The notes under the pieces: model-generated
Seen by the model: the letters and a program-made list of their open reading frames with translations, nothing else
Databases searched by the model: none
Told to the model about the DNA's origin: nothing
Translations under genes and position numbers: made by a program
Shown here: piece by piece, positions 1 to 7,959 of the stretch
Position numbering within the stretch: position 1 is the first letter of the stretch
Layout: the number at the start of each line of letters is the position of its first letter
Source: an uncultured bacterium
Lineage (GTDB): Bacteria; Verrucomicrobiota; Lentisphaeria; Oligosphaerales; Oligosphaeraceae
Length of the DNA stretch: 48,524 nt
Assembly (NCBI GenBank): GCA_900548225.1
Contig: URJM01000007.1
Span: 1 to 48,524, forward strand
Reading direction: 5' to 3'

Positions 1-278
1 ACCAGCAGGAGCAGCAGAACCAGCAGGAGCAGCAGAACCAGCAGGAGCAGCAGAAACAGCAGAAACAGCAGGAGGAGGATTCCTCCGGGGAAGACGAGGA
101 GTCTGCGCAGCAGTCTGTTCGCCTTTCACCTGTTGAGGAGGACAATGCTGGCGATGAAGAGGAGAAAGTCGAGCCCCTGCCCGCGGAGCTTCAGGAGAGC
201 ATCAATGGGGAGAAACTGCGCCGCATAATGCGCAACAAGGGGATACGCAATCGTTCTGCCGTGGAGAAGGACTGGTAG
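1..278 (+). CDS. BatC-like protein, C-terminal fragment
   Basis: The gene enters from the left edge; the reading frame begins at base 3 and ends at TAG 276-278, so only the C-terminal 91 residues are visible. They start with a Gln/Glu/Asn-rich tract (repeats of QQEQQN), continue as a very acidic stretch, and end in a basic segment closing with VEKDW. BatC-type tetratricopeptide proteins of aerotolerance (bat) operons commonly have a low-complexity charged tail and a KDW-like end. Two genes resembling batD and batE follow on the same strand, which supports the call. The TPR or von Willebrand part would lie outside the window, so a BatB-BatC fusion cannot be excluded. Function within the bat system is inferred from context only. 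Confidence 0.6.
   Translation, partial: QQEQQNQQEQQNQQEQQKQQKQQEEDSSGEDEESAQQSVRLSPVEEDNAGDEEEKVEPLPAELQESINGEKLRRIMRNKGIRNRSAVEKDW
3..56 (+). repeat. 18-bp in-frame tandem repeat coding QQEQQN
   Basis: Three consecutive copies of an 18-bp unit beginning CAGCAGGAGCAG lie at 3-20, 21-38 and 39-56, the last with one change (AAC to AAA). Diverged copies follow to about position 76. The repeat begins outside the window, so its full copy number is unknown. It encodes the Gln-rich linker of the BatC-like protein and is a likely site of copy-number variation. Confidence 0.75.
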
Positions 279-315
279 CGGCTTTAATTCGTAACTACTT
301 GACAATCAACCACTT

Positions 316-2142
316 ATGAGATATTTTAGATTAATTGTGCTTTCACTTGCGCTGTTGCCCGCAATGCTTTTTGCGAAGGCGACGCTGGAGGTGACGTTGG
401 ACAAGAACCGCATTTCGCCCAACGAGACGCTTCTGATGACCTTCCGCATCTCCGACAACGAGGCAAGCAGTTCCCATCCCAGTTTTTCCGCGCCGCGGAC
501 TCCTGGTTCCTTTGACTTTGAGATAATTGGGCGTGGCGGCCCCGCCTACCAGAGCCAGAGCAGTTTTACCAACATCAACGGAGTCGTGAACGCCCAGAAT
601 TTGATTATCACCACCTACCAGATGCGCCTTCGCCCGAAGAAGAGCGGCAAGCTTCTGATTCCGGCGATGTCAGTTGGCTACGATGGCGGCACCCTTGAGA
701 GCCAGGAACTTGTCGTCGAGGTGGGTGGTTCGTCTCAGCCCCTGCCTCCCAGTTCCCAAATTCTTTTCCAGCAGACTCTTTCCTCCGAGGAGGCCGTTGT
801 CGGCGTGCCAGTGACTCTTGAAGTCACGATTACCGCGCCCAGTTCCACCGTCTACAGGGATTTCCAGCTGATCCCCCAATTTGAGCTTATGAAGGATAAC
901 CTCAAGATTGAGGAATCCGGTGAAAAAAACGAGTTCTCCTCAAGTAGCGCCGTTGAGAACGGCGTTAGAATCCAGAGGTATCGGAAGTCGTATCGGCTGA
1001 CCCCGGAGCGTCCCGGCTCCTTCAGAATCCCCCAGATGTTCCTCCAGGCGAACAGAGCCTCTTCAAAACAGCGTTCAGAACGCGACCCGTTCAACGACCC
1101 GTTCTTCGGCAGTTTCTTCGGTGGACGCGAGAAGATGGAGACGGACACCATCGCATCCAACGAACTCACCCTCAATGTCCAGGATTTTCCCGAGGAAGGC
1201 AAACCACAGGGCTTCACCGGACTCGTAGGACCACTCACCGCCACAGCATCCATTGACATGGACGAGGTCTATGTCGGAGACCCAATCACACTCACCATTA
1301 CACTGAAGAACGCATCCATTCCAGGAAATGACGCAGTGCCAGACATCAGAAAGCTCCTGCCAAACGGAGGACTCTTCAAGGTCGCAGGAGACGACCCGGT
1401 CGTGACCAGCGAGGATGGCACGGCAACCTTCAAGCGCACAATCCGACCACTCTCCACAGCCGCAAAGGAGATCCCATCGTTCGAAATCCCATACTTCGAC
1501 CCCACAACAAAAAGCTACGGGTTCGCAACCACGAATCCCCTGCCCATTACAGTCAATGAAACCAAAACCGTGACTCTCAGCGGCACAGACATGCCGACGG
1601 CCATCGCCATGCCCACCCAGAAAAATGGACGCGATGCCAAACTCTCCGAATCGTCAGGACTCTTCCTGGACGCACTGGACGGAAACGCCGGCAAAAAGGA
1701 ATGGTCGCCGCTGCATGACGGAGGAGGACGCAAGGGGCTCATCTGGTTCGTCATCCTGCCAGGACTCCTCTGGACAGCCACAGCATCCTGGGTTCTGCTT
1801 AGACGCCGTGCCGCAAACCTCCTCCTCTCGGCAAGCTCCTCGCGAAGGCTGAAGAACACCCTCGCAAAAAAACTCAGGAGAATCAACGGCGCATCCAATG
1901 ACGCATCACGGCAAATCGCCGACGCATTCTGCAAATACCTCTCCGCCAGAACCGGAATACGGGGCGGTGCGCCGACATACCAGGAAACATTCAAGGCCCT
2001 CGCCGACGAAGGGATTGACGAGGAGAACATCCTGCCGCTGAAGAAGATACTTTCAATGTGCGAGGCAGCGCAATACGCAGGTGCGTCACTCCCTGCCGAA
2101 GAATTCATCAGGGAAATCAACGACGCAGTCAAGGAACTCTAG
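316..2142 (+). CDS. batD: BatD-like aerotolerance protein
   Basis: A 608-residue exported, membrane-anchored protein. Residues 1-20 form a signal peptide (hydrophobic core LIVLSLALLPAMLF, then AKA). A long beta-rich ectodomain of immunoglobulin-like character follows, with a BatD-typical stretch near the N-terminus (NRISPNETLLMTFRI). One membrane segment lies at about residues 473-495 and a basic cytoplasmic tail of about 113 residues follows. The length and the layout of signal peptide, long ectodomain, single transmembrane segment and tail match BatD (oxygen-tolerance protein) of Bacteroidetes and PVC bacteria. It starts 37 bp after the BatC-like gene and is followed 14 bp later by a BatE-like gene, so all three are probably one operon. 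The exact biochemical role of the family is not established. Confidence 0.8.
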   Translation: MRYFRLIVLSLALLPAMLFAKATLEVTLDKNRISPNETLLMTFRISDNEASSSHPSFSAPRTPGSFDFEIIGRGGPAYQSQSSFTNINGVVNAQNLIITTYQMRLRPKKSGKLLIPAMSVGYDGGTLESQELVVEVGGSSQPLPPSSQILFQQTLSSEEAVVGVPVTLEVTITAPSSTVYRDFQLIPQFELMKDNLKIEESGEKNEFSSSSAVENGVRIQRYRKSYRLTPERPGSFRIPQMFLQANRASSKQRSERDPFNDPFFGSFFGGREKMETDTIASNELTLNVQDFPEEGKPQGFTGLVGPLTATASIDMDEVYVGDPITLTITLKNASIPGNDAVPDIRKLLPNGGLFKVAGDDPVVTSEDGTATFKRTIRPLSTAAKEIPSFEIPYFDPTTKSYGFATTNPLPITVNETKTVTLSGTDMPTAIAMPTQKNGRDAKLSESSGLFLDALDGNAGKKEWSPLHDGGGRKGLIWFVILPGLLWTATASWVLLRRRAANLLLSASSSRRLKNTLAKKLRRINGASNDASRQIADAFCKYLSARTGIRGGAPTYQETFKALADEGIDEENILPLKKILSMCEAAQYAGASLPAEEFIREINDAVKEL

Positions 2143-2156
2143 GGGACAATCAGACT

Positions 2157-2954
2157 ATGCAGAAAAGAGGGCATATCATCTGGGCAACGCTGCTCGCCGC
2201 AATAATGCTGCCGACGATGGCGCCAGCCGCAACCACCGGGCAACTCCTCCAAAAGGCCGAACAGGAAAAACGGCTCGCGCTGGAGAACTTGGAGGATGTC
2301 CAGGCCGCAGCGCAACACCTTGGCAACGCAATCGATTGCTATGAGGAGGCGCGGGCGGATGGCGTCGCAAATGCCACAATCTACAGCGAACTGGGTGCGC
2401 TCTATCTCCAGAAGGGGGAGCTCGGGCCGGCAATCCTGAACCTGAAAAAGGCACTCATCTTCTCACCACACAGGAGAAGTGTTCTCGACAACCTCAGGAT
2501 TGCACAATCAAGGCGCATTGACAAATACCCCGACACACAGGCCAAGGGCGCACTCAGAATGATCGCCTTCTTCCACTACGACATCGGATACCCGACACGG
2601 GTGACAATTGCGCTCGCAGCATGGAGCCTGCTCTGTGCCATCGGCATCATCCTGCTCTGGAAACGACCGCTCTGGCTATGCACCCTCGCGGTCCTCGTGG
2701 CCGCAACCGCAATCATCTTCGGAAGCTCGGCAATGATCACATGCCATACGCTTAAACACAACAGGCTCGCGGTCGTCTCCGCAACGGAAACCATCCCGCG
2801 AAAAGGGGACAGCGAAGCATTCAAACCAGCCGTGAATGAACCACTCCACGCAGGAACCGTCATCTCTGTCAAGATGACACGCGGAGAATGGTCATACGCA
2901 ATCCTCCCAGGAGGAATCCCATCCTGGATAAAGAGCAGCGACATCGTCAGATAA
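2157..2954 (+). CDS. batE: BatE-like TPR and SH3-domain membrane protein
   Basis: A 265-residue protein. The ATG at 2157 is chosen because it gives a clean signal peptide (residues 1-25, ending APAA) and lies 14 bp after the batD stop; an open frame upstream overlaps batD and looks spurious. Residues about 30-120 contain tetratricopeptide-like helices (AAQHLGNAIDCYEEA, GALYLQKGELGPAILNLKKAL). Two closely spaced membrane segments follow at about 150-195, and the last 35 residues form an SH3-like fold (VISVKMTRGEWSYAILPGG). TPR, transmembrane and SH3 segments in this order after batD are typical of BatE. It is the last gene of the plus-strand bat unit and converges on ftsI. Confidence 0.75.
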   Translation: MQKRGHIIWATLLAAIMLPTMAPAATTGQLLQKAEQEKRLALENLEDVQAAAQHLGNAIDCYEEARADGVANATIYSELGALYLQKGELGPAILNLKKALIFSPHRRSVLDNLRIAQSRRIDKYPDTQAKGALRMIAFFHYDIGYPTRVTIALAAWSLLCAIGIILLWKRPLWLCTLAVLVAATAIIFGSSAMITCHTLKHNRLAVVSATETIPRKGDSEAFKPAVNEPLHAGTVISVKMTRGEWSYAILPGGIPSWIKSSDIVR

Positions 2955-3073
2955 GCCCCACGCCGCCTCCGCTGAAGCCAGGAACGGCGCATGAGGCTCT
3001 GCCAGCCCGCCTCCCCGTCAGAAAAGCCATCGCCGATATAAACTGGCGTTCGTGCGGGTCCTCCCCATCAATT

Positions 3074-3107
3074 CCGCCGGCAAGGCATATCCCTGCGGCG
3101 TTCTATT
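3074..3107 (+). terminator. Possible terminator between convergent batE and ftsI
   Basis: In the 151 bp between the convergent batE and ftsI stop codons, an imperfect hairpin can form (CGCCGGCAAGG paired with CCCTGCGGCG, with mismatches), followed on the plus strand by TTCTATT. The stem is interrupted and the T run is weak. This is only a candidate. Confidence 0.3.
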
Positions 3108-5181
3108 AACGATTTCTCGCGGTGGCTCTGCGGGCCGGCTCGCCCTTTGCGGGTGCCTCGTCTGGCGACACCTGGAGATATTCCAGCGTCTTTTCTGCGA
3201 TTCGGCGGAATACGGGCGCCGCGACTCCGCTTCCCGTGTGGTATCCCTCCGTTGGATTTTCCGCGGAGACCAGCAACAGGAAACGCGGCTTGTCAGCGGG
3301 AGCGAATCCGATGAATGATGCGAGGAACTGGTTTTCGGCGTAGTGTCCCTTGACTCCCTTCGCCTTGTCGGCCATGATCCACATCTGGGCGGTGCCCGTC
3401 TTTCCCGCGACCTTGAACCCTTTGACTGCGGCACGGGTTCCAGTGCCACCTTTCTCGGTCACCATCGTCAACGCCTTGGTCATCTTCTTGACTGCATTGG
3501 CGGAGACAGGCTCCGACTTCGCGTGGGGCTGCGAATACTCGGTCGTGCCGTCGGGATAGACGACGCGGTCAATCAGATATGGCTGCATTATCACGCCGTT
3601 GTTGGCAAGCGCGCCCCACGCCTGCATTATCTGCATAAGGGGGACGGTAATGCCCTGCCCCATGGGGATGCGGGTGATTGTCAGGGAATCCCAGAGATGG
3701 AGTTCACGGAAGAGCCCCGGGGGTTCCCATCGGAAGACAACCGGTTCGCCTTCAGACGGGTAGAAGCCAAGGCCAGTGGGCCTGCCAAAGCCAAAGTTCA
3801 CCAGGTACTTGTACATCCTCTCCTCCCCCAGGTCGAGGGAGAACTTCGCGGTTCCGATATTGCTCGACTTCTGGATGACCTCGGCAAGCGTCAACTCGTC
3901 GTATCTGTGGGAGTCCCGCAACGCCTTCCTGTTGTATATCCAGCGTCCCTTCTCGCAATCCTTGACCGAATTCAGGTCGGCGACCCCGCTGTCAAGTACG
4001 CAGGAGAGACTGACTGCCTTCATGATGGAGCCCGGGTCGTAGGACTGATGCATGACATGGTTCTGGCAATTGTCCGGATCCTCCATCGTCTCACGGTCGT
4101 TTGGATTGAACTGGGGATATTGCGCCAGCCCCATGATTGCGCCAGTCGAGGGATCCATCATGATCGCGTATGCCCTGGTGGGGCGGTTGGTCTCCCAAAG
4201 CACCCTGAGCTCCTCCTCGAGGATCCGCTGGATGGGCTCCTGGATGGTCAGGTACACGTCCGCTCCGTTGGATGCCTCCTTGAGGACCTTGGGGTCGTCG
4301 TCGACGGGGCGCCCGTCGCTGTCAAGGGAATAGGCGACCTTTCCGACGACGGGGCGCAGGAACTTGTCCATAAGCTGTTCCACGCCTGAAACGCCGCTGT
4401 TTTCGCTGTCCGTGAATCCAAGCAGATTGGCAAGCTCCGTGTCCCTGGGATAGTATCTGACCCAGGAATCCGTGAACCTGACCCCGCGCTTGATTCCGGC
4501 AGCCTTGAGTTCCGCAAGCATCTCCTCGGCAACCTCGCGGGAGACGCCCCGCTTGACGGAAATCTCCTGGCAACGCTCCAGCGCCTGGCGGGTCTCTCGC
4601 TCCAGTTCCGGGCGCGTAATGTCAAAGTACTCGCAAATCTGACCGCAGGAGACCTTGCGCTCCTCGGGAGTCACCCTGTATGGATGGAAGAAGACCTTGA
4701 AGGAGGCGACCGCCCCGTTGGCGTCACGCACAGGACGCAGGGTGAGACCCGCAATCCTGCTAAGGCCCTTCTCCCGGACAAAGGATGGGGGGACGCCACC
4801 CGATATCTTCACGGAAAATTCGTGGGATGCGGACTTTTCAAAGCGCTTCAGCAGGAGCCCCTCGTCAATGCCAAGGTGTTTCGCGATGATTTTCGCCGCC
4901 ACATCCAGGTCGCCGACGAAGCGCTTGGGCTCGGCGTGGACGTCCCGTGTCGCCAAGTCACCTGCGAAGATATTGCCATTCAGGTCGAGAATGCTTCCGC
5001 GATGTGCGGCGGCGTCCCTGGTCTTCATGCTTATGCCCCGTGCCTGCCTGGCATAGTATTCATGGTTGCCCAGCTGAATCATGCCTACATGATAGACCAG
5101 CCCGGCGAACAATACAAGCAGAACCAGGAGGAACAGGTATGAGCGGCTCAGGATTCCACTGCGAATCCTCCCCGTCAACAC
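3106..5181 (-). CDS. ftsI: Penicillin-binding protein, FtsI/PBP3 type
   Basis: A 691-residue septal peptidoglycan transpeptidase. A short cytoplasmic N-terminus and one membrane anchor (about residues 14-34) are followed by the PBP dimerisation domain and the transpeptidase domain. The three active-site motifs are present: SIMK with Ser385 and Lys388, SSN at 439-441, and KTG at 594-596. The GTG at 5181 is preferred because GAGGAG sits 6 bp upstream. The frame stays open upstream to 5391, but that part looks non-coding and would put about 70 odd residues before the anchor. The gene follows mraZ, rsmH and an ftsL-like gene, as in dcw clusters. The usual next genes (murE, murF, mraY) are absent and the cluster ends here. 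Confidence 0.9.
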   Translation of the reverse strand: MLTGRIRSGILSRSYLFLLVLLVLFAGLVYHVGMIQLGNHEYYARQARGISMKTRDAAAHRGSILDLNGNIFAGDLATRDVHAEPKRFVGDLDVAAKIIAKHLGIDEGLLLKRFEKSASHEFSVKISGGVPPSFVREKGLSRIAGLTLRPVRDANGAVASFKVFFHPYRVTPEERKVSCGQICEYFDITRPELERETRQALERCQEISVKRGVSREVAEEMLAELKAAGIKRGVRFTDSWVRYYPRDTELANLLGFTDSENSGVSGVEQLMDKFLRPVVGKVAYSLDSDGRPVDDDPKVLKEASNGADVYLTIQEPIQRILEEELRVLWETNRPTRAYAIMMDPSTGAIMGLAQYPQFNPNDRETMEDPDNCQNHVMHQSYDPGSIMKAVSLSCVLDSGVADLNSVKDCEKGRWIYNRKALRDSHRYDELTLAEVIQKSSNIGTAKFSLDLGEERMYKYLVNFGFGRPTGLGFYPSEGEPVVFRWEPPGLFRELHLWDSLTITRIPMGQGITVPLMQIMQAWGALANNGVIMQPYLIDRVVYPDGTTEYSQPHAKSEPVSANAVKKMTKALTMVTEKGGTGTRAAVKGFKVAGKTGTAQMWIMADKAKGVKGHYAENQFLASFIGFAPADKPRFLLLVSAENPTEGYHTGSGVAAPVFRRIAEKTLEYLQVSPDEAPAKGEPARRATARNR

Positions 5182-5465
5182 ACATCTCTCCTCGCGCGAA
5201 TAGCTCTTGTTCCAGGGTTGGAGGAAAAGCAGTGGATTCTGGAAAAAACGCCTGACTATTCCAGGATGACGGCACGGACCGCTCCCCTCGCAGGATATCG
5301 TCTCATTAGATTTGGGAGCTTCAGACGAAGACATGCGACTTGTTCGCAGGGAGTCCGTGCCAGTGGGCACCGTAGGTCTTTGGAATATCATGAGGGCGAA
5401 ACCAATCCCATGCCCTCGGACGGATCCCTCGCTCCGGCCTCGGGGAAATGCGTGCTGGCGGCAAG

Positions 5466-5858
5466 CTACCGGCGGTTGTATCCAACAATGCGTGGACGGG
5501 CCTCGAGCCCCTTGTCGGTGGCAACCAGGCGAAGCTGGATTACACGCTGGCGGGGATCCGGAGGCCTGAGGCCAAGAGGCTTCGCCTTGGCTGCAATGAA
5601 ACTCCCCTCCATCAGGTGCTCAAGCTCGGCACGCCTGTTCTGCAGGCTCTTCTCAAGTTCGTCCCGCTCTGAATTCAACGCGGAGAGTTCCTTGCGGATT
5701 TCACGGATGCGCTGCCTGGACGCAGACATGTACATGCCGGTGGAAACCACCATGCCGGCGATGATCAGAAGCGCAATAAACGGGAAGGCTGCGGAAGCCC
5801 AGTCTATTGGCTTCTTCCTTTTTGGAGAAATCTGTGTATTTAACCTGATGCAGCTCAT
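5466..5858 (-). CDS. ftsL: FtsL-like division protein
   Basis: A 130-residue small bitopic protein: basic N-terminus (SPKRKKP), one membrane segment at about residues 22-44, then a heptad-rich coiled coil (ASRQRIREIRKELSALNSER) and a short tail. FtsL proteins are recognised mostly by this layout and by position between rsmH and ftsI, which is what is seen here. In other bacteria FtsL joins FtsB and FtsQ to recruit and activate FtsI and FtsW at the septum. Sequence similarity within the family is low, so the name rests mainly on synteny and topology. Confidence 0.75.
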   Translation of the reverse strand: MSCIRLNTQISPKRKKPIDWASAAFPFIALLIIAGMVVSTGMYMSASRQRIREIRKELSALNSERDELEKSLQNRRAELEHLMEGSFIAAKAKPLGLRPPDPRQRVIQLRLVATDKGLEARPRIVGYNRR

Positions 5859-5923
5859 TTTGTGGAATTGTGCTTGGTTCGGTTGTCGCGGGCGGCTTGA
5901 CGCGAAATCACATGCCGCCTGCG

Positions 5924-6880
5924 TCAGGCAAATTCCGGTGGGGCATCCGTCCGTCTTGCGGCACGGAGCTTTGCGCAGGATGCGCGGGGATTCGAGGAGA
6001 GTTCTTCGCCAGTCGCGGTGACCGGCTTCTTGGTCAGCGGGATGAATGTCTGTTTCTTATTGCAGGTGCACGGGAGGGATGGAGGGCAGACGCATGTCAA
6101 GGCCGCATGCTGCATGAAATGCTTTACAATGCGATCCTCAAGGGAATGGAAGCTGATCACAACAAGACGCCCTCCGGGGGCCAGGAGCCTCTCGGATGCC
6201 TTCAATGCATCCTCAAGCTCGTCAAGTTCGTGGTTGACCGCAATGCGCAACGCCTGGAAGACGCGGGTCGCAGGAGGAAGGCCGTGCTGATGCGCCCGAC
6301 CGACTATCCGCTCCAACAACTCGGCAAGCTCCGAAGTGCGTGCCCAGGGACGGCTCTCGCGGCGGGCGACTACTGCCTTGGCAATCGCCCTCGAATACCG
6401 CTCCTCGCCGTATTTCCAGAAGATGTCGGCAAGCTCCTTCTGCTCAAGGGTGTTCAGGATGTCCGCGGCCGTCGGGTCGCCGGAGGAAGGATCCATCCGC
6501 ATGTCCAGTGGCGCATCGAACCTGAAGGAAAAACCGCGCTCGGGAGTGTCGATTTGCGGAGAGGAGACCCCGATGTCGAGAATGACGCCGTCCACGTAAT
6601 CCCAGCCGAATTGCCGTGCAGCCTGCTCCATCTGGCTGAATCGCCCGTGCCATCCATGGAAGCGCGTGCCAAAGGCCGCGAGACGCTCGCCGGCTGCCTT
6701 GAGAGCCGCAGGGTCGCGGTCAATCCCTATCACCTCACGGTCGGAACCGCCCTGAAGAACCGCCTCCGAATCGCCGCCGCCGCCAAGTGTGCCGTCCAGA
6801 AAACGACGCCCGCCGCCGTCGGTCAACAGGGAAACAGCCTCCCGGCGAAGAACGCTCTGGTGGAAAAAGCAGTCGGTCAT
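5924..6880 (-). CDS. rsmH: 16S rRNA (cytosine(1402)-N4)-methyltransferase RsmH
   Basis: A 318-residue S-adenosylmethionine-dependent methyltransferase that modifies C1402 in the decoding centre of 16S rRNA. Family features visible are the HQSVLRREAV start, the SAM-binding DGTLGGGGDSEAVL loop, GIDRDPAAL, DIGVSSPQID, DMRMD, and the closing VISFHSLEDRIVKHFM block. The length is normal. The start ATG overlaps the mraZ stop by 4 bp, indicating translational coupling. It is the second gene of the mraZ-rsmH-ftsL-ftsI unit. Confidence 0.95.
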   Translation of the reverse strand: MTDCFFHQSVLRREAVSLLTDGGGRRFLDGTLGGGGDSEAVLQGGSDREVIGIDRDPAALKAAGERLAAFGTRFHGWHGRFSQMEQAARQFGWDYVDGVILDIGVSSPQIDTPERGFSFRFDAPLDMRMDPSSGDPTAADILNTLEQKELADIFWKYGEERYSRAIAKAVVARRESRPWARTSELAELLERIVGRAHQHGLPPATRVFQALRIAVNHELDELEDALKASERLLAPGGRLVVISFHSLEDRIVKHFMQHAALTCVCPPSLPCTCNKKQTFIPLTKKPVTATGEELSSNPRASCAKLRAARRTDAPPEFA

Positions 6881-7368
6881 TCCTTGTCGACGGACACCCC
6901 CCTGGTGTTCTCCTCAATCTGCTGAAGCAAATCAAAGCTGGAGGCAAGAGGAGTCTGACGGCCCTGCCAGGACTCCGGCGCCAGAATGGTCCCGTAGACC
7001 AACGAGCCCAGGAAAATCGCCTTGTCGGTAATCCCGGCAAACTCCGCCAAGGAGGCCGCCAGGGCAAAACGACCGTGGCTGTCCAAGGTGACAATCTGAA
7101 TCTTCGAGGCGATGTCGGTGTACGCGTCAATCCTGCCGTCGTTGGCAAAGGACCCGTTCACGAGCTTCTCGTAAATCGCATTCATCTTCTCCTCGGTCAC
7201 TACCTGAATGCGACGGGCACGGCCAGGCACCAGGTAAAACTGGGTGTCAGGCGTGTCTGTGGGCAGACGCCAGCTGCGAGGCATGGACAGCCTGCGCTGA
7301 CCATCTACGCTCATGGGAAATGTCCCAGTGAACAACCTGACTCGCTTGGATGACGACGACTCCGACAT
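6877..7368 (-). CDS. mraZ: Transcriptional regulator MraZ
   Basis: A 163-residue MraZ/SpoVT-AbrB-fold protein. Two related halves can be seen, each with an FTGTFP- or LDSHGRF-type strand and a basic loop (QRRLSMPRSW in the first, HGRFALAASL in the second). The ATG at 7368 is used; the frame continues only to a TTG at 7383. MraZ represses the dcw operon by binding short direct repeats in its own promoter, and a fitting five-box array lies 42 bp upstream of this start (7415-7457). The DGQRRLSMPRSWR segment differs from the more usual DxKGRxxIPxxxR pattern but keeps the same spacing. Confidence 0.88.
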   Translation of the reverse strand: MSESSSSKRVRLFTGTFPMSVDGQRRLSMPRSWRLPTDTPDTQFYLVPGRARRIQVVTEEKMNAIYEKLVNGSFANDGRIDAYTDIASKIQIVTLDSHGRFALAASLAEFAGITDKAIFLGSLVYGTILAPESWQGRQTPLASSFDLLQQIEENTRGVSVDKE

Positions 7369-7414
7369 GGAAAAGAAAATCAACCGAAAACCAGGAACGG
7401 GCAGGGATTCCCAT

Positions 7415-7457
7415 CCCTTTTTTGCCCATTCATTCCCATTTCTACCCTTTCTTTCCC
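7415..7457 (-). promoter_or_regulatory. MraZ operator: five GGG boxes with exact 10-bp period
   Basis: Read on the minus strand, GGG triplets occur at 7457-7455, 7447-7445, 7437-7435, 7427-7425 and 7417-7415, exactly 10 bp apart, with A/T-rich spacers. Boxes read AGGGA, AGGGT, TGGGA, TGGGC and AGGGA. The E. coli MraZ operator consists of TGGGN repeats separated by 5 nt, that is, the same 10-bp period. The array starts directly after the predicted -10 box and ends 47 bp before the mraZ start codon. An extra GGG at 7412-7410 is off phase. Confidence 0.82.
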
Positions 7458-7458
7458 T

Positions 7459-7486
7459 AAAATATCCTTTTTTTGCAAAAATTCAA
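7459..7486 (-). promoter_or_regulatory. Predicted promoter of the mraZ-ftsI operon
   Basis: On the minus strand TTGAAT (7486-7481) is followed after 16 bp by TATTTT (7464-7459). The -10 box abuts the first MraZ repeat, so bound MraZ would cover the transcription start. The region is very A/T-rich, so other assignments are possible. Confidence 0.45.
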
Positions 7487-7959
7487 CACATAATGGCAAA
7501 AATATGCAAAAATTCTTATGATTTTTGAGAAATCAGACCCCGGAATGATTTTTGACGGAAAGCCCCTCTCGTTGGGACTGCCATCCAAATCATTGTCGAA
7601 CCAATGGGGTCAGAATGGCGCGGAGGCTCGTCAGCCGCGTGAGACGCCTGGAGTCCAGGTTTATGCAATATCCTTATTCACAATATGTTATGCGATTATA
7701 TCAATAGCCATCCGCTCCCTTTTCCATTGGAGGAGGGTGGCGGTAGCCGCTTTTCAAAGGCTCCGTCCCTCATAAGGGCAGGGATAGAGCCACGAATATC
7801 AGAAGGCTGGCGGCTGTGGACGCCAGTCCAAGACATGCGTCTAAACAATTCAGGGGACTTTTTTTGGGGGGCGACGCCCGGGATAAAACGCCCCCTCCCA
7901 AAAATACCGAACCACTGAAAAACCTTTTTTGTCAAGGTCTCATAGTGGCTCGCCACATT
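7487..7959. other. Intergenic region between ruvB and mraZ, no gene seen
   Basis: About 470 bp with no convincing coding frame. It holds an A/T-rich stretch (7487-7540), a small hairpin CTGGCG/CGCCAG at about 7807-7824, and a larger inverted repeat at 7861-7904. In that repeat TTTTT-GGGGGGCG pairs with CGCCCCCTCCC-AAAAA across a 15-nt loop. Because A residues follow the stem on both strands it is not a standard terminator. The string CCACGAATATCA at about 7791 recurs near 47978. Confidence 0.5.
7917..7939 (-). terminator. Weak terminator after ruvB
   Basis: On the minus strand ACCTT and AAGGT pair around a 7-nt loop and are followed by TTTTC, 21 bp after the ruvB stop codon. The 5-bp stem is short, so this is a modest candidate. 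Confidence 0.4.

Noticed and set aside
298..327. TTGACA followed after 17 bp by TATTTT as a batD promoter
   Set aside because: The -10 box would lie inside the batD coding sequence, downstream of its start codon; batD is more simply read from the upstream bat transcript.
5182..5391. N-terminal extension of ftsI by 70 codons
   Set aside because: The extension has no ftsI-like character and the GTG at 5181 has an ideal ribosome-binding site directly before the membrane anchor.
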